This document shows positions 11,901 to 25,300 of a stretch of DNA of 64,000 nt, piece by piece. This DNA comes from Periplaneta americana. Its lineage: Eukaryota > Arthropoda > Insecta > Blattodea > Blattidae. The translations under genes were made by a program, and so were the position numbers. The notes below the pieces were generated by a model. That model had not been told where the DNA came from, searched no databases, and saw only the letters and a program-made list of their open reading frames with translations. The stretch covers positions 16,510,708-16,574,707 of the forward strand of contig NC_091120.1 in the NCBI RefSeq assembly GCF_040183065.1, written 5' to 3'. Each line of letters begins with the position of its first letter. Position 1 is the stretch's first letter.

Positions 11901-14900
11901 TAATACGTAGATTTAGTAACAGGTCTGTAAGTAGCAGTGCTGCCCTTCTTTGCTAAAGCATCCGCATTCTCGTTTCCCAGGATTCCACAATGGGATGGTA
12001 TCCATTGGAATACAATTCTTTTATTGAGTGATATTAATTGAGAGAGCATTTTAGTTATTTCTTCTGTTTGAGATGAAGGTGTGTGTTTAGAGACTATTGA
12101 TAGAATAGCTGCTTTGGAGTCTGACAATATAACTGCATTCCTAAATTTATTGATGTGGTACAGAAGATTCCTGAGACTTTCACTTATTGCAATGATTTCA
12201 CCATGAAAACTTGTTGTTCCATATCCAAGTGATCTATAAACTGAGAAGAGACAGCACGTAACACCTGCACCGGCACCTTGTTCTCTGGAGATCAAGGATC
12301 CGTCGGTGTATAAATGAAGCCAGTTTTGTGAAGGGTACCTAATATTAATTGTCTCTAAAGACAATTGTTTCAGTATTTACTTCTGATTTCAGTATTTCTT
12401 CTGTTAAATTTAGATTATGTTCTATATTTAATAGAGTTAAAGGGTTTGGTTTAATTTGTAAGTGTTCTTTTAAATTCGGATATTGATTTACTGTTTTAAT
12501 TCTTCTTACCAATGTTTATTTGAACCATTCTCGCATTGACCCCTTGTGAAAAGACTTGCTTTCCCCCCCCCCACTCTTTTCCCATCACCCTAATGCTTAT
12601 TGCAGTGGAGGAAAGTGCGGTATCAGTCTAGCTTATATGGAGAATTACCAATCATAACTTGCTCGTCACATCCACATCTGGATTTCTTTGTTTATATTGC
12701 CTCTGTTCTTGACTGCCACAGATTTTTAAAAGGAGAGCTGTTAATGTCTTAATTGTGAGCTAACTTTTGATGCATTGGTTCATAACAGATGCAAGTCCTG
12801 CAACATTCGAGACACCGTTGGATGCCAGGAGGGAGGATGACCCCCCGCAGACTGAGCCAAACTCTGATAAGAATGAGCCGTTGGTGGGGGACACCGAGTC
12901 TGTGGTGCAGGAGGAAGCGATATCTTCCCAGGACACGAACAAACGTAAGATGCTCTTTGATACAAAGCCTTCCAGAGACCTAGTACTAATTTCATAGAAA
13001 GCTGAATGGTTGTAGAAATGCTATGTGAACCTTGGAAGTAACTTCAGTTCCGTCACTTCACAGCCTGCCACTCTGCCACCAGAGCCAATTCTATTATCTG
13101 AAGTAATGCTGATGTTATCAGTAAATAGAAATGGACTTTAGAAAATCCTTGACGAATTTTGGTGCACCTTATCACTTGCGCTTCTTAACACTTGACGCCC
13201 AATTTGCATCACATTGCACATTCTTACTTCCAGCGCATTCGTTTTGAATGGATGTAAAAACTGGAATAGCTTTAAAAGAATTATTACAATGAAATCTGTA
13301 TTAAACGACTAATTGATAGTTCCATGTGAAGTTGGTCTTTTACAGGTATGGTTACTTGATTGATAGGAGGAGGCTTTTTTTTTACATTAATAAATTAAAC
13401 TACTGTACATATAAAAAATAAAAGAACTTGGAATGTATTGTTAATTATAATAAGTTGTGTACAGAATTTTATTCTCTAACGGTCTTACTAATAAAACCCC
13501 TATATACAGACGTTTAACTGTCTTATACCTATACAATGAGTAGCTCGTTTATACGTCGTGTGTAAATTCCTTACTAATAATCACTACATACGTCGTGTAT
13601 AACAGTACAACTGTTACACAGCTACGTCATAGTTTCGTCATTACTTCATTACGAAAGGTAATAGAATATCTGAGGTTCTCTATTGCATCCGGTAGAGCGC
13701 TCTAGTGTGGTGTGTTAAATATCGATAGTACAACTGGCTCTAATCGATTACCACACTATATTTTGGTCAAAGAGTACAAGCTACAGCAATATTATTCTAA
13801 TAATTCTATGATCTTTGGTTTGTTCTTCTGTGGTTACAAGGTAACCATCATCATAAAATGACAGTCGATGTTAAAGGGGCGGCCATTTTTCCCTATATAC
13901 AACGCTTAAGCAAGGAGTTTCGTGTATATAACTACTGCAAAGCAATTCCCATTGTATAGTTACAGCCTGTTTATACGTCCATAGCTTATTCACGATTTAT
14001 TAGTAACATTTTCTGTCTCAACTCTGCATAAGTCTCGTATAAAAACTATACACGGTTTATTAGTAAGACTGTAAGTCATTACTTCTGCTTTAGGAAATCA
14101 TAACTGTTGTTGTTGTTGTTATCTAATGCCGGGCTTTGGCAACGAAGCCATTAGCGTTCTTTCTCTCCAATATTTCTCTGTGGTGGCTCCATCAGGTAGA
14201 ACTTCACAGGTTTGTAGAGGGAAATCATAACTTGAATTCTGCGTCATTTTATTTTTTCTCTACAGTTTCATTCTGTTGCTTTCAAAACATTAAGAAAGCC
14301 ATTTGTATGTTCTCCAGTCACTTTAAACGGAATTCCACTCAGTTATAATACTTTGCTTTGATTTTAAAATTAATATATTGTCACATTTAAATTTTCGTGC
14401 TAATTTTGTTCCAGATAAACCACTTTCACTTTCACAAATCACTCGATCCTCAAACAATAGTAAATTTCTCATTTTACTGAATATTTTTTTACTTGTAACA
14501 ATTTTAAACAGTACCACAAGAAATGAAACTGTTAAACTTTAAGTGCATATTTTTCTTTAGCAACATTCTTTCGTGGCATATTTAAGTGCATATTTCTCTT
14601 TAGTGGCATATTTACTCGCTCACAACACCATATCACACTCTCCATTCCTAAACACAGAACATCCTTCTACTCTTCATCTTTCACCGTCTCTGCAGCTCAT
14701 CTCTGGAACTCTCTACCACAACATGTCAGAGACTGTCGGACATGGTCTAGTTTCAAAAATAAATTAAAATTGCACTTTTTGAATTAGATTCCTTTCAGTT
14801 ATAAGCCCTTTTCTCTGCCATAGTTTTGTAAAAATATAGGCTATATATTTCTTTTTCCTTCCTTTCCCCTTTTTTGTTCTCTTTATCAGCCGATGAATTT

Positions 14901-15729
14901 ATTATCATAGCCTTTTTATCATGAATTTTATTTAATTTTCGTATTTCTTTTCTTTTTTATTATTATTTTATTACATTCCATTTTGATATATTCTTCCTTA
15001 TGTTTTTCCATATTAAACATTTGTATTATGTATGGTTGTGAAACTTGGACTCTCACTCTGAGAGAGGAACATAGGTTAAGCGTGTTTGAGAATAAGGTGC
15101 TTAGGAAAATATTTGGGGCTAAGCGGGATGAAGCTACAGGAGAATGGAGAAAGTTACACAACACAGAACTGCACGCATTGTATTCTTCACCTAACATAAT
15201 TAGGAACATTAAATCCAGACGTTTCAGATGGGCAGGGCATGTAGCACGTATGGGCGAATCCAGAAATGCATATAGAGTGTTAGTTGGGAGACCGGAGGGA
15301 AAAAGACCTTTAGGGAGGCCGAGACGTAGATGGGAGGATAATATTAAAATGGATTTGAGGGAGGTGGGATATGATGATAGAGACTGGATTAATCTTGCAC
15401 AGGATGGGACCGATGGCGGGCTTATGTGAGGGCGGCAATGAACCTTCGGGTTCCTTAAAAGCCATTTGTAAGTAAGTAAAACATTTGTATTAAATGAGTT
15501 GCTTTCACTATATTCCAGTGTATTTTACTTTCTTTTTTTTTTTCTATTATGGTACTATTTTCGTGCTGTTTAGTGTCGATTTTATTATGCTATTATTATT
15601 ATTTTTTTGTAATATGTTAGTATTCTGTTCTTTAACTTTTTGTTAAATTTTAACTGCTTGTATACTTTGTGACCTGGTAGAGTGTAAGAGAAGGCCCTAT
15701 GGCCTTAACTCTGCCAGTATAAATAAAGA

Positions 15730-15789
<60 letters not shown>

Positions 15790-18203
15790 TAAGTGCATTT
15801 TTCTCTTTAGTGGCATATTTAAATGTCTATTCTTTAGTGGCATATTTATTGTAAGTACGTATTTCTCTTTAGTGGCATACTTAACTGCATATTTCTTTTC
15901 AGTGGCATATTTAAATGCACATTTAAATTCATACCGGTATTTGGTTCATAATATCTTTGAAAAATATTGGAGTGCAAGAGGTCAAATGACTTTGTCAAAT
16001 GCCTGGCATTAGAAAACAACAACAACAACATATATAGTTCATAAAAATGCGATGTCTAATTGTAACCAGTAGAGATAGAATTTAATGCGTTATTTCGTGT
16101 TTTTTAGCTTTATATTTTTGTAATTTTACATTTTTGTAATGTTATGTTTATTGGTGGTGGTGATGATGATAATTGTTATGGAAACCTATCCTTTTGTGTG
16201 CAGAGGAAGTAAAGGCGACCTTGGACGTGTATCTGAACTCCCACACAAGCGAGGATAACCAGAGTTTCCAAGAAATCATGAGGGAAGCAGATCTTAAACA
16301 CAGACAAAAGGTATGTAGCTTTAGTAGAATAACTGCACAGTTGCATATCTTCTATCTGGTTATAACTAGGGGAAACCCGGGCAAAGCAGATAAGCCAAGA
16401 ATAAACAATGCCACAGACTATATTTTGGTGTTCCAGAAATAAAAACTTCGTGACTTTGGTTGTGACACATGTTGTCCACATATCTAAAAAACAGCAATTC
16501 GTTTCTCGTACCTATGGAGAGTGATATGATTTGAGAAAGAAAATATAGTTAATTATTCGCTTTGCCCGGGTACACAGGCAAAGCAAATAATTAACCCGGG
16601 CAAAGTGAATATCCCTATAACATTTTCACCTTTCTATTTAATTCCTATTCACTAATAATAAAATTAAATCAACACATAAACACCATGTTAATGAGTGTAA
16701 TTGATGTATTGAATATTTCGTCAATCCCTGAAGATGCTGACATCACAGAGGTGGTTGATTCTGAGTGAGCATTAACTGTTTCTTCAGCCGCTGAAGAAGC
16801 TGGCACCGCAGAATTTGTTAAATCTGAGCCAGCTGTCGTTTCGCTGATTTCTGTCTCAAGTGGGCGATCTGTAAGTTCATCTGGAGCAAACTCTTCATCA
16901 ACAAACACATTATGGTTGTATGGCCAGATAGCGGAACCACTGATTGGAAGATTTTACTTCTTCAAGTGCTTTCTTCATGTCTTTTTCCGACCATTTGGCT
17001 TGCTCCGTCTTCCTCTTGAAAAATTAAACCATCTGAAAACATATTACGACCTTTTAAGTAAAAATTAAGATCAGTGTTGCTGATTTATAATTTAATTACT
17101 GTGACTTAATGCCTCCACTATGTAAAATTATCTAACACTCTTTATTACAATAGACAAATATAACAGCTGCCACTTATATAGGGGATAAGTTATCCACTTT
17201 ACCCTATTTACTTTGTCCGCAGATGCCACTTCGCTTTTCATTTAAGGTTATACAAACATAAATGTCAATAATCTTCTTCGTAAGTACAGCATTTTAGAAC
17301 TAATTCTATTGCCTATATATTACTATCACATAACAAAGATTTTCTGCAGTACTGTATGTTGTACATATGTTTCTCTTACCTTGAAATATTTTAAGAAAAC
17401 AGTCAATTTTCTTCAAACACACGCTGACTTCTTCTCTCACTAGCTAGAATGACGACAAGTCAGTTCCAGCAGCAAAATCTGGTAGGGATTCTTTTGCCCG
17501 GGTCTCCCCTATATAAAATCAGTCACAGTCCACATATGTACAAAGCAACCATATTAGTTCCATACATTTTGCAGTGAACTCTGCTTTTGAAAGACTTGCT
17601 GACTTTAATACAGTCATGTAAAATTCACTTTCTGAGTGATGTTTATCAACACAACCTTTCAGTTCACGAAATCCTGAAATTAACTCACTCTGATTCAATT
17701 CCTTAAGAGAATGAAGTTTCCTAAAAATCGATCAGGAGAGATGGGTTAATTTTCTGTAGCAATACAGGTTTGGGATGTAGGCTAGCAAACCCTTTAAAAT
17801 CTCCCTTGTTGGATCTTGAGACATCAGTATATTGACTTTCATAAACATCTTAGAAGCAGCTTGCCTAAAAGACACTTAAAGAGCAGCTGCTTGTCTGATA
17901 TTATCGCCGCGCTCTCATGGTTAACATTCGGCAGGTCTTTGAGCGGCTTCGTTCATAACATTTAGCAGGTCTTTGAAATTTAATTGCGTTATTGTTTTCA
18001 ATTTCTTATGTTGCCGCTGTAATCACTCGCCTCAATTTCAATATTGCAACCAATAAGCTGCTTCCATTATTAAATAACACCTACTTGTCTAAGCCACGTG
18101 GACTAAAACCGAGGTTGCATTGTTTTGTGCTGAGGACGAACATTAAGGTATGTGACTAAAAATTATTATTAAGAGTTAAAAATGTGAACATACTCGTATA
18201 TGA

Positions 18204-18246
<43 letters not shown>

Positions 18247-21200
18247 GCCATTTAACAATATAACAAACTAGTGCTTATTCTTATTGAGGAAGTAGACGTG
18301 ACAACGTGACGCTTAGAGTGAAACCTACAGAGCAACAATCAGTCGGCAAAATTATGTTTTAAAAGAACACCGCACATTATTGTATGATGCCGACATGTTA
18401 ACCATGAGAGCGCGGCGATAATAATAATAATTCTAATTTATAGACATCAGCTCAAAGAATTTTGAGTGACCACAAGGGTCCTGAATACAATAAACATGTA
18501 CAATAATGTGATGTGATACATTAAAGAAAAAAGAGAGTTAATTGTTGAAGGCAAATATAAGTTGATTAATTCAAATAGAGATGATGATGTAATATTTGAA
18601 GAGAATCCTTGATAATATTTATAAGAATAGACATTACATAATCAAAAGAAATGTGAAGTTCCTTAAGATAATTCCACGTGAATTTTGTGATTGAACCTCT
18701 ACTGCCAAACAGCAAACCAATGACGGACCATTGTTTAAGAGGGACGTTGTACTTTTGAGAAAGATACGGCAGACAAGGTTCATATATGGTTTTCTTCTCA
18801 ATATCAACTTCGGTGGCCTGATTTAGGTTCCTTTCGAAACGGATAGAAGGGTCAAGAACAAGAGCCCGTTTTAAGCGTCCGTTGATAGCAATAATGTCTG
18901 CCCGTCTAAAAGAACCATCTGATGATACACAATGTACTTCCTCATGAATCTCCCAATTTAAAGTTTTTAACGATATCGCCAAAGCATGTCGTACACGATG
19001 ATGTCTAGCATTGATCAGCAGCTCGCCTTTGGGGCATTGTCCAAGCACGTGTCCAAGTGTTTCAAGCTCGCTACAGTCTGGATGACGGCAGCAGGTTGTG
19101 CTTAGAGTTCTGCCCGGTATTGCGCGAACCGCCGAAATATTGCTTGGCATTTTTAAAGCATTGGTCCATTCTGAGGAAGATAGGCCCTTTCGATTGCTTA
19201 CCCATGAGTTAGCCTTGGGGAGATCACTATAAACAATAACCCCTTTACCACACAAGGTATGGTTTGTCCAAGTTTGGAATGCGTCATTTCTTAAGTGTTT
19301 ACGAATTTTACGACCTGACCAGTTGATAGCATCAATAGCTGTGATATTCAATTTTGACAGAGCAGAAACTTTTTCACTTACAAGGTCCCTAACATTGTGG
19401 AGATGGGAGTCATCAACACGAAGAAGAGTATTACAGATATTTATGTGTTGCACATAAGCTTCCCAAGATGCTTTCATTAACGAAAGACCACGATATTTTT
19501 TAGGGGAGTAAAGCATTCCGTCTGGGCAGTCATGAGGAAGACCAATAAGCTCTTTGCATGCTCCTCTGGTAACATTATCTACATCATTAAGAAATTTGGT
19601 TTTGATTTGGTAGAGTGGAGCACACTGTAAGGGATAAGTAAGAGTGGGGCAGAGATATTGATTCATAATCGTTACCTTCTGATCAGGTTTTAATAAAGGG
19701 GAGAGACAGAGTTCAGAGATATTTTTACTGAATGTGGCAAAAACTGCACATTTATCAAAAACGATTTCATCATTAAAATTAATACCAAGGTATTTAATGC
19801 GGTCATTAGGATTAGAAATGGATTGAATGAGCGAACCATTAGCGGACATGACATTAAACTGGGATAGGACACCACTTTTAATCGCTATTAAATTGCACTT
19901 GCTAGGGTTAATAGCCAAACCAAGGGTAGAAAGGTTACTTTCTGCTAGACTAATCATTTTCACTACTTGAAATCAAAGCAATGTCATCAGCAAAAGCAAC
20001 GGCAGAGAGATTGTCTAGAGTAGGATCTAATGAAAAACCATGGGCGTGCGATACTTCATTATCAGTAAGGTAGATAACACCCTGCTGTATAGTTCTGAAC
20101 TCTGATGGCAGTTTTCCTAATTCTTCATAAAGAAAATGAGAAGTAGATTTGATTCTTCAAGTTTGGTTGTCAGTTCAACGATGTACTGAAAATGTTCCTT
20201 CAAGAAAATTGCTTGACAGTTGGCAGCAGAAACTTCTTCAGAACTTACAGATATAAAATAGTTCATACCACAGTTTGCATGTACGTTCGTTGTGTTCAAT
20301 AAAGTTCAAAAATTATTTTTATGGCATGAAATCACAATTCGCGGAAATTTGCGATATTCCTAGAAAAATGACAAAATTAGCGACATTAAAAGAAAAGGCA
20401 AAATTTTCTTAAAAGTTCGCATTATGGAAGTGAATTTTGCGGGTCCCTTCTCATGTATGTGCTAATTTTTACTTGTAATAGCGGTAATATCAGAAATTGC
20501 AAAATATGATAGTTTGCTCCAAATTAATTTAAATAAAAAAACCATTTTTAATTTTTCCTGCATTATATTCAGTGAGATGTAATACTCCTTCCAGTTTGGT
20601 TGGCTTTATAAAGCTGAAGAAGATTCCAAAGAAGAACAGAAAGATATATTGAAGCTACCTTCAATTGAAGAACAAGCAACCAATGAGAAGAGGCCTCTCA
20701 TGGTCGATACCTGGGGGTACACAAACAAGAACTACATCATGTATGTACCTGATGGTGAGTGTGAAAAGCTTACTTTTCTTTGTATTATATAAGCAAGCAG
20801 GTGATTTGCAAGACAGTCCTTATCCATCATAGATGATTTTTCCACTAAACATGAAAATCTTGTAACACAAGCAATTTGAGTGTTCAATGAAAGGAACTTG
20901 TTGTGGTATAAAATTACAATGAAATGAATTGCTTGCAGATGTTTCATAAACACTCTCCTAAAAGTTAGTGTCATTTCAAATAGGGGCTAAAGCAGGGAGA
21001 TGCACTATCACCTTTACTTTTTAACTTCGCTTTAGAATATGCCATTAGGAAAGTTCAGGATACCAGGCAGGGTTTGGAATTGAACGGGCTACATCAGCTT
21101 CTTGTCTATGCGGATGACGTGAATATGTTAGGAGAAAATACACAAACGATTAGGGAAAACACGGAAATTTTACTTGAAGCAAGTAAAGCGATCGGTTTGG

Positions 21201-22263
21201 AAGTAAATCCCGAAAAGACAAAGTATATGATTATGTCTCGTGACCAGAATATTGTACGAAATGGAAATATAAAAATTGGAGATTTATCCTTCGAAGAGGT
21301 GGAAAAATTCAAATATCTTGGAGCAACAGTAACAAATATAAATGACACTCGGGAGGAAATTAAACACAGAATAAATATGGGAAATGCGTGTTATTATTCG
21401 GTTAAGAAGCTCTTATCATCCAGTCTGCTGTCCAAAAATCTGAAAGTTAGAATTTATAAAACAGTTATATTATCGGTTGTTCTCTATGGTTGTGAAACTT
21501 GGACTCTCACTCTGAGAGAGGAACATAGGTTAAGGGTGTTTGAGAATAAGGTGCTTAGGAAAATATTTGGGGCTAAGCGGGATGAAGTTACAGGAGAATG
21601 GAGAAAGTTACACAACGCAGAACTGCACGCATTGTATTCTTCACCTGACATAATTAGGAACATTAAATCCAGACGTTTGAGATGGGCAGGGCATGTAGCA
21701 CGTATGGGCGAATCCAGAAATGCATATAGAGTGTTAGTTGGGAGACCGGAGGGAAAAAGACCTTTAGGGAGGCCGAGACGTAGATGGGAGGATAATATTA
21801 AAATGGATTTGAGGGAGGTGGGATATGATGATAGAGACTGGATTAATCTTGCACAGGATAGGGACCGATGGCGGGCTTATGTGAGGGCGGCAATGAACCT
21901 TCGGGTTCCTTAAAAGCCATTTGTAAGTAAGTAAGTCATTTCAAATAACATTTTGGAAAAGGTCAGTTTTGTAGCAAACTGGAGGAAAGGGACAGTTTTG
22001 ACAATAAACTCATCGGGTTAGTATAGTTTTGAAACCGAAAAATCAGTCTCAAATAATATTTATTAATGTGATGTAATTTCTTAATGATCTCTTTAACTGC
22101 GTTTATCTTTGTTTCTTATAGTTTAGAGCAGTGTTCCGCAACCTTTTTCTACTCGCGGCATATCCTAGACAGGTCTAGGCTCAACACGGCACACCAAAAT
22201 GTTAATCCCCTCAAAAATACATGTGACTCTGCTGATGTAATTACGTAATGCAATGACATTTAC

Positions 22264-22318
<55 letters not shown>

Positions 22319-25300
22319 GTTGTTATTATTGTCATTATTATTATAAAACAAATATAGACTCTTGCATTTATTAACAATTTATGAACTGTAATTCACTGTA
22401 GAAAGTTCACATTTCTATTACTTATACTAAAGTAAATAATCCCTCTTAGCCCCAAATATCTTCTGAAGCGCCTTATTCTCAAAGTAATCAAACTAGTTTC
22501 TTGGTAATACCAAATTCAATAAGAATATCATATAAAACTTCTCTCTTAACCGAGTCATATGCCTTTTTGAAATCTATGAATAACTGATGCACTGTACCCT
22601 TATACTCCCATTTTTTCTCCATTATCTGTCGAATACAAAATATCTGGTCAATAGTTGATCTATTATGCCTAAAACCACACTGATGATCCCCAATAATTTC
22701 ATCTACATATGGAGTTAATCTTCTCAAAAGAATATTGGACGCATTGCATTCTTCACCTGACATAATTAGGAACATTAAATCCAGACGTTTGAGATGGGCA
22801 GGGCATATAGCACATATGGGCGAATCCATAAATGCATATAGAGTGTTAGTTGGGAGGCCGGAGGGAAAAAGACCTTCAGGGAGGCCGAGACATAGATGGG
22901 AAGATAATATTAAAATGGATTTGAGGGAGGTGGGATATGATGATAGAGAATGGATTAATCTTCCTCAGGATAGGGACCCATGGCGGGCTTATGTCAGGGC
23001 GGCAATGAACCTCCGGGTTCCTTAAAAGCCAGTAAGTAAGTAAAGTAAATAATTCTACTCATACTTTCAAGGTGATACTTGGGCCTGCTTATCTGCACAC
23101 AGCTGGCTGATCCACGGTAGAATCGTTGACAATGCAAGCCTGATTTCTTCATCGATGAATTTGAGTCTCTTCCTCTTTAATGTTTTAATTTCAGTTAACG
23201 TCGAGAAGCCCAGTTCACACATATATTATGTAGTTGAAAATGACAATAACATATTAACTGTCATCTCAGAGATAGCCGGTATTCACTCCTTATTAACAAC
23301 CAAAATGTTTCCAAAGGCACTTCGAGAAGTTCTAATTTCAATGTTCTTATGTAGGAGAAGTGTAGTGTGCTCTGATCCCATTTCCTGACACAAAACAGAA
23401 AAAAGCAGCATATTTAGGGACTGAGGTTTGATAAAGTTTACGACTTTTACTACTTTGTCCATCACAATGTTCAGAGGAAATAGCAAAACAATGAGACAAT
23501 GATTATGAGATAGACCTACTTCACGTATTTAGCCATGAATTCTTTAACTCGGCCAGACATAGAAGCGGCTCCATCTCTAAAACATTAATGCAATCCTCCC
23601 ATGTTAATTCATTACGGACCACATATTCAATAGTTATTCGAAACATTTCTTCACCCCAGCCTCATGGTCTAGTGGTCAGAGCTTCTGGCTATAGTTCATG
23701 AGGTCCCGGGTTCGATTCCCGGTTAGAGCACAGGAATTTTTCCTTAAAGGGGATTATTCCTGTGTTCGTCCATGGTCTGGAATTTAGGTTAAGTTTAGAT
23801 TTAAGACCTCTCCTGGCACTGCATTATCATAATCATCCTATCACATCATCGGGGTAATGTAACTCTGCCTTCCAGGCGCCCCAACCTCAGAAGTGGGTTA
23901 CAACTAAGCCACAGCCAGGAGAGAAGACCAGAAATGTCGAAAAGACAACCTGGTGGCATTGGATAAAAAAAAAAAACATTTCTTCACCGGTTGCTCATTC
24001 GGGCAGTTTGCACAAAAAAAATTGTAATTACATCCCCGTCAATGTACCGAAAATAGGAAAGAAGTTATGCTTGACCGCTAATATTGGTGGACTGGTCGGT
24101 CTGAAGTGAGAACTTCTGACTGCTCTTTATTTTATCCTTCATAATGTCTTGGATGTCATTGGCCATGTCATTAAGTGGGCGGTTAACTATATCAGCAGAG
24201 AGAGGAATTTAATTTTAATTAATTTGATTAATTTCTTACAATAATAGGTAAAAGTTCGCATAACACCTTTCACCTTGTGGAGGCACACCGGTTGCGGAAC
24301 ACTGGTTTAGAGGATCCACCACCATCCCTGTTTTCTTTAGAGAAAAGTTGAGTGTACTTAAATGTTTCCGGCTTAAGTTTTGGGCAAGGTGCGACCTGTC
24401 TCTCTACAACTCTGGATACACACACCTGCCACATCTGCTCCAATCTGTTGCGAATGTTTCGTCCTTTCTTCGATATATGAAGACTTGTAATTGACTACAA
24501 TCAACTCAGTTTAATCACAGTTTAGTATATACAGTTGCGAAGCTTGGGATGATTTTTTGCATTTCTCGCGATAATTGCTAGCCGCTTGGAGCGCTGTGAG
24601 TACTAGGAACAATAGACTGTGTCACTGGCATCGTGATCTAATACAGGCCGTAAGGCAGACCATGTGACTCACTTAACCTTTTTATCTTCTCAGGCTTAAC
24701 CCAATCATGAAGGATGGCTTTTAACTCATATAAATTAGTTGGAATCCATAAAGAATAACATATATTTCTTTAAAATGTAATGTAATTGCAATAATAAAAT
24801 TTAAAGCAATGATTATGAGACACTTCAGACATAATTCACTTGCGAGTTAAGGTGAAATATTTTTGATGTGAAAATTACGTTGTTTGTATGTGTAATACCT
24901 TCCTTTATTTGAATTAAATATTGCGAAATTCTTGTACATTCATTCATGCACGATTTAATAATTTTCAGTTGCACCACCCGAATATTTAGATATGTTGAAA
25001 TTATAGGTTATGTTTACTGAACCGTTACTTCAATATTCGCATTTATACATTATAATTAAGCATAATGTCATGTATAATACGCTGCACATTCAATTTGTCT
25101 GTATTTTAATACTACAATTGAGTACGTACTGAATTATTGTATTTATCTACTTCCTAAGAGACGAAGTAACACAATTGTACATACAGTAATTTCATAGGAG
25201 TGGTATGGTAAATTTTCTATCTACAATTAAGGAAGGTAGATGTGCTAAATTAAAATCACAACATAAATTCTTTTTTATTAAACCTCAAAATAGCTTCCAT

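Larger units (their letters stand above)
13290..14460. repeat. Interspersed repeat copy A, carrying two later insertions
   Basis: Pieces of this interval match 40303-40864 downstream of the gene. Shared blocks include AAAAGAACTTGGAATGTATT, ATTACTTCTGCTTTAG and TATGTTCTCCAGTC. Compared with that copy, this one has gained an inverted-repeat element (13479-14071) and a LINE fragment (14106-14219). The family itself has no coding frame that I recognise. Confidence 0.7.
22129..24303 (-). mobile_element. hAT transposon with decayed transposase, hosting two later insertions
   Basis: The terminal repeats are CAGTGTTCCGCAACC (22129-22143) and GGTTGCGGAACACTG (24289-24303). An exact 8-bp target duplication, GTTTAGAG, flanks them (22121-22128, 24304-24311). 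On the minus strand, fragments of a ZBED-type hAT transposase are readable: [16 protein letters not shown] (about 23520-23570), [15 protein letters not shown] with [14 protein letters not shown] (23360-23486), and [20 protein letters not shown] with [12 protein letters not shown] (about 23110-23200). Stops and gaps make it nonfunctional. An RTE-like LINE (22441-23040) and a SINE (23656-23973) are nested inside. Confidence 0.92.

Noticed and set aside
12767-12997. Stand-alone small proteins overlapping ESS2 exon 3
   Set aside because: The ATG lies in the intron; the conserved part begins at the splice acceptor at 12789 and needs the split Tyr codon.
23656-23735. tRNA gene
   Set aside because: Same reason: it is the head of a SINE with flanking duplications.
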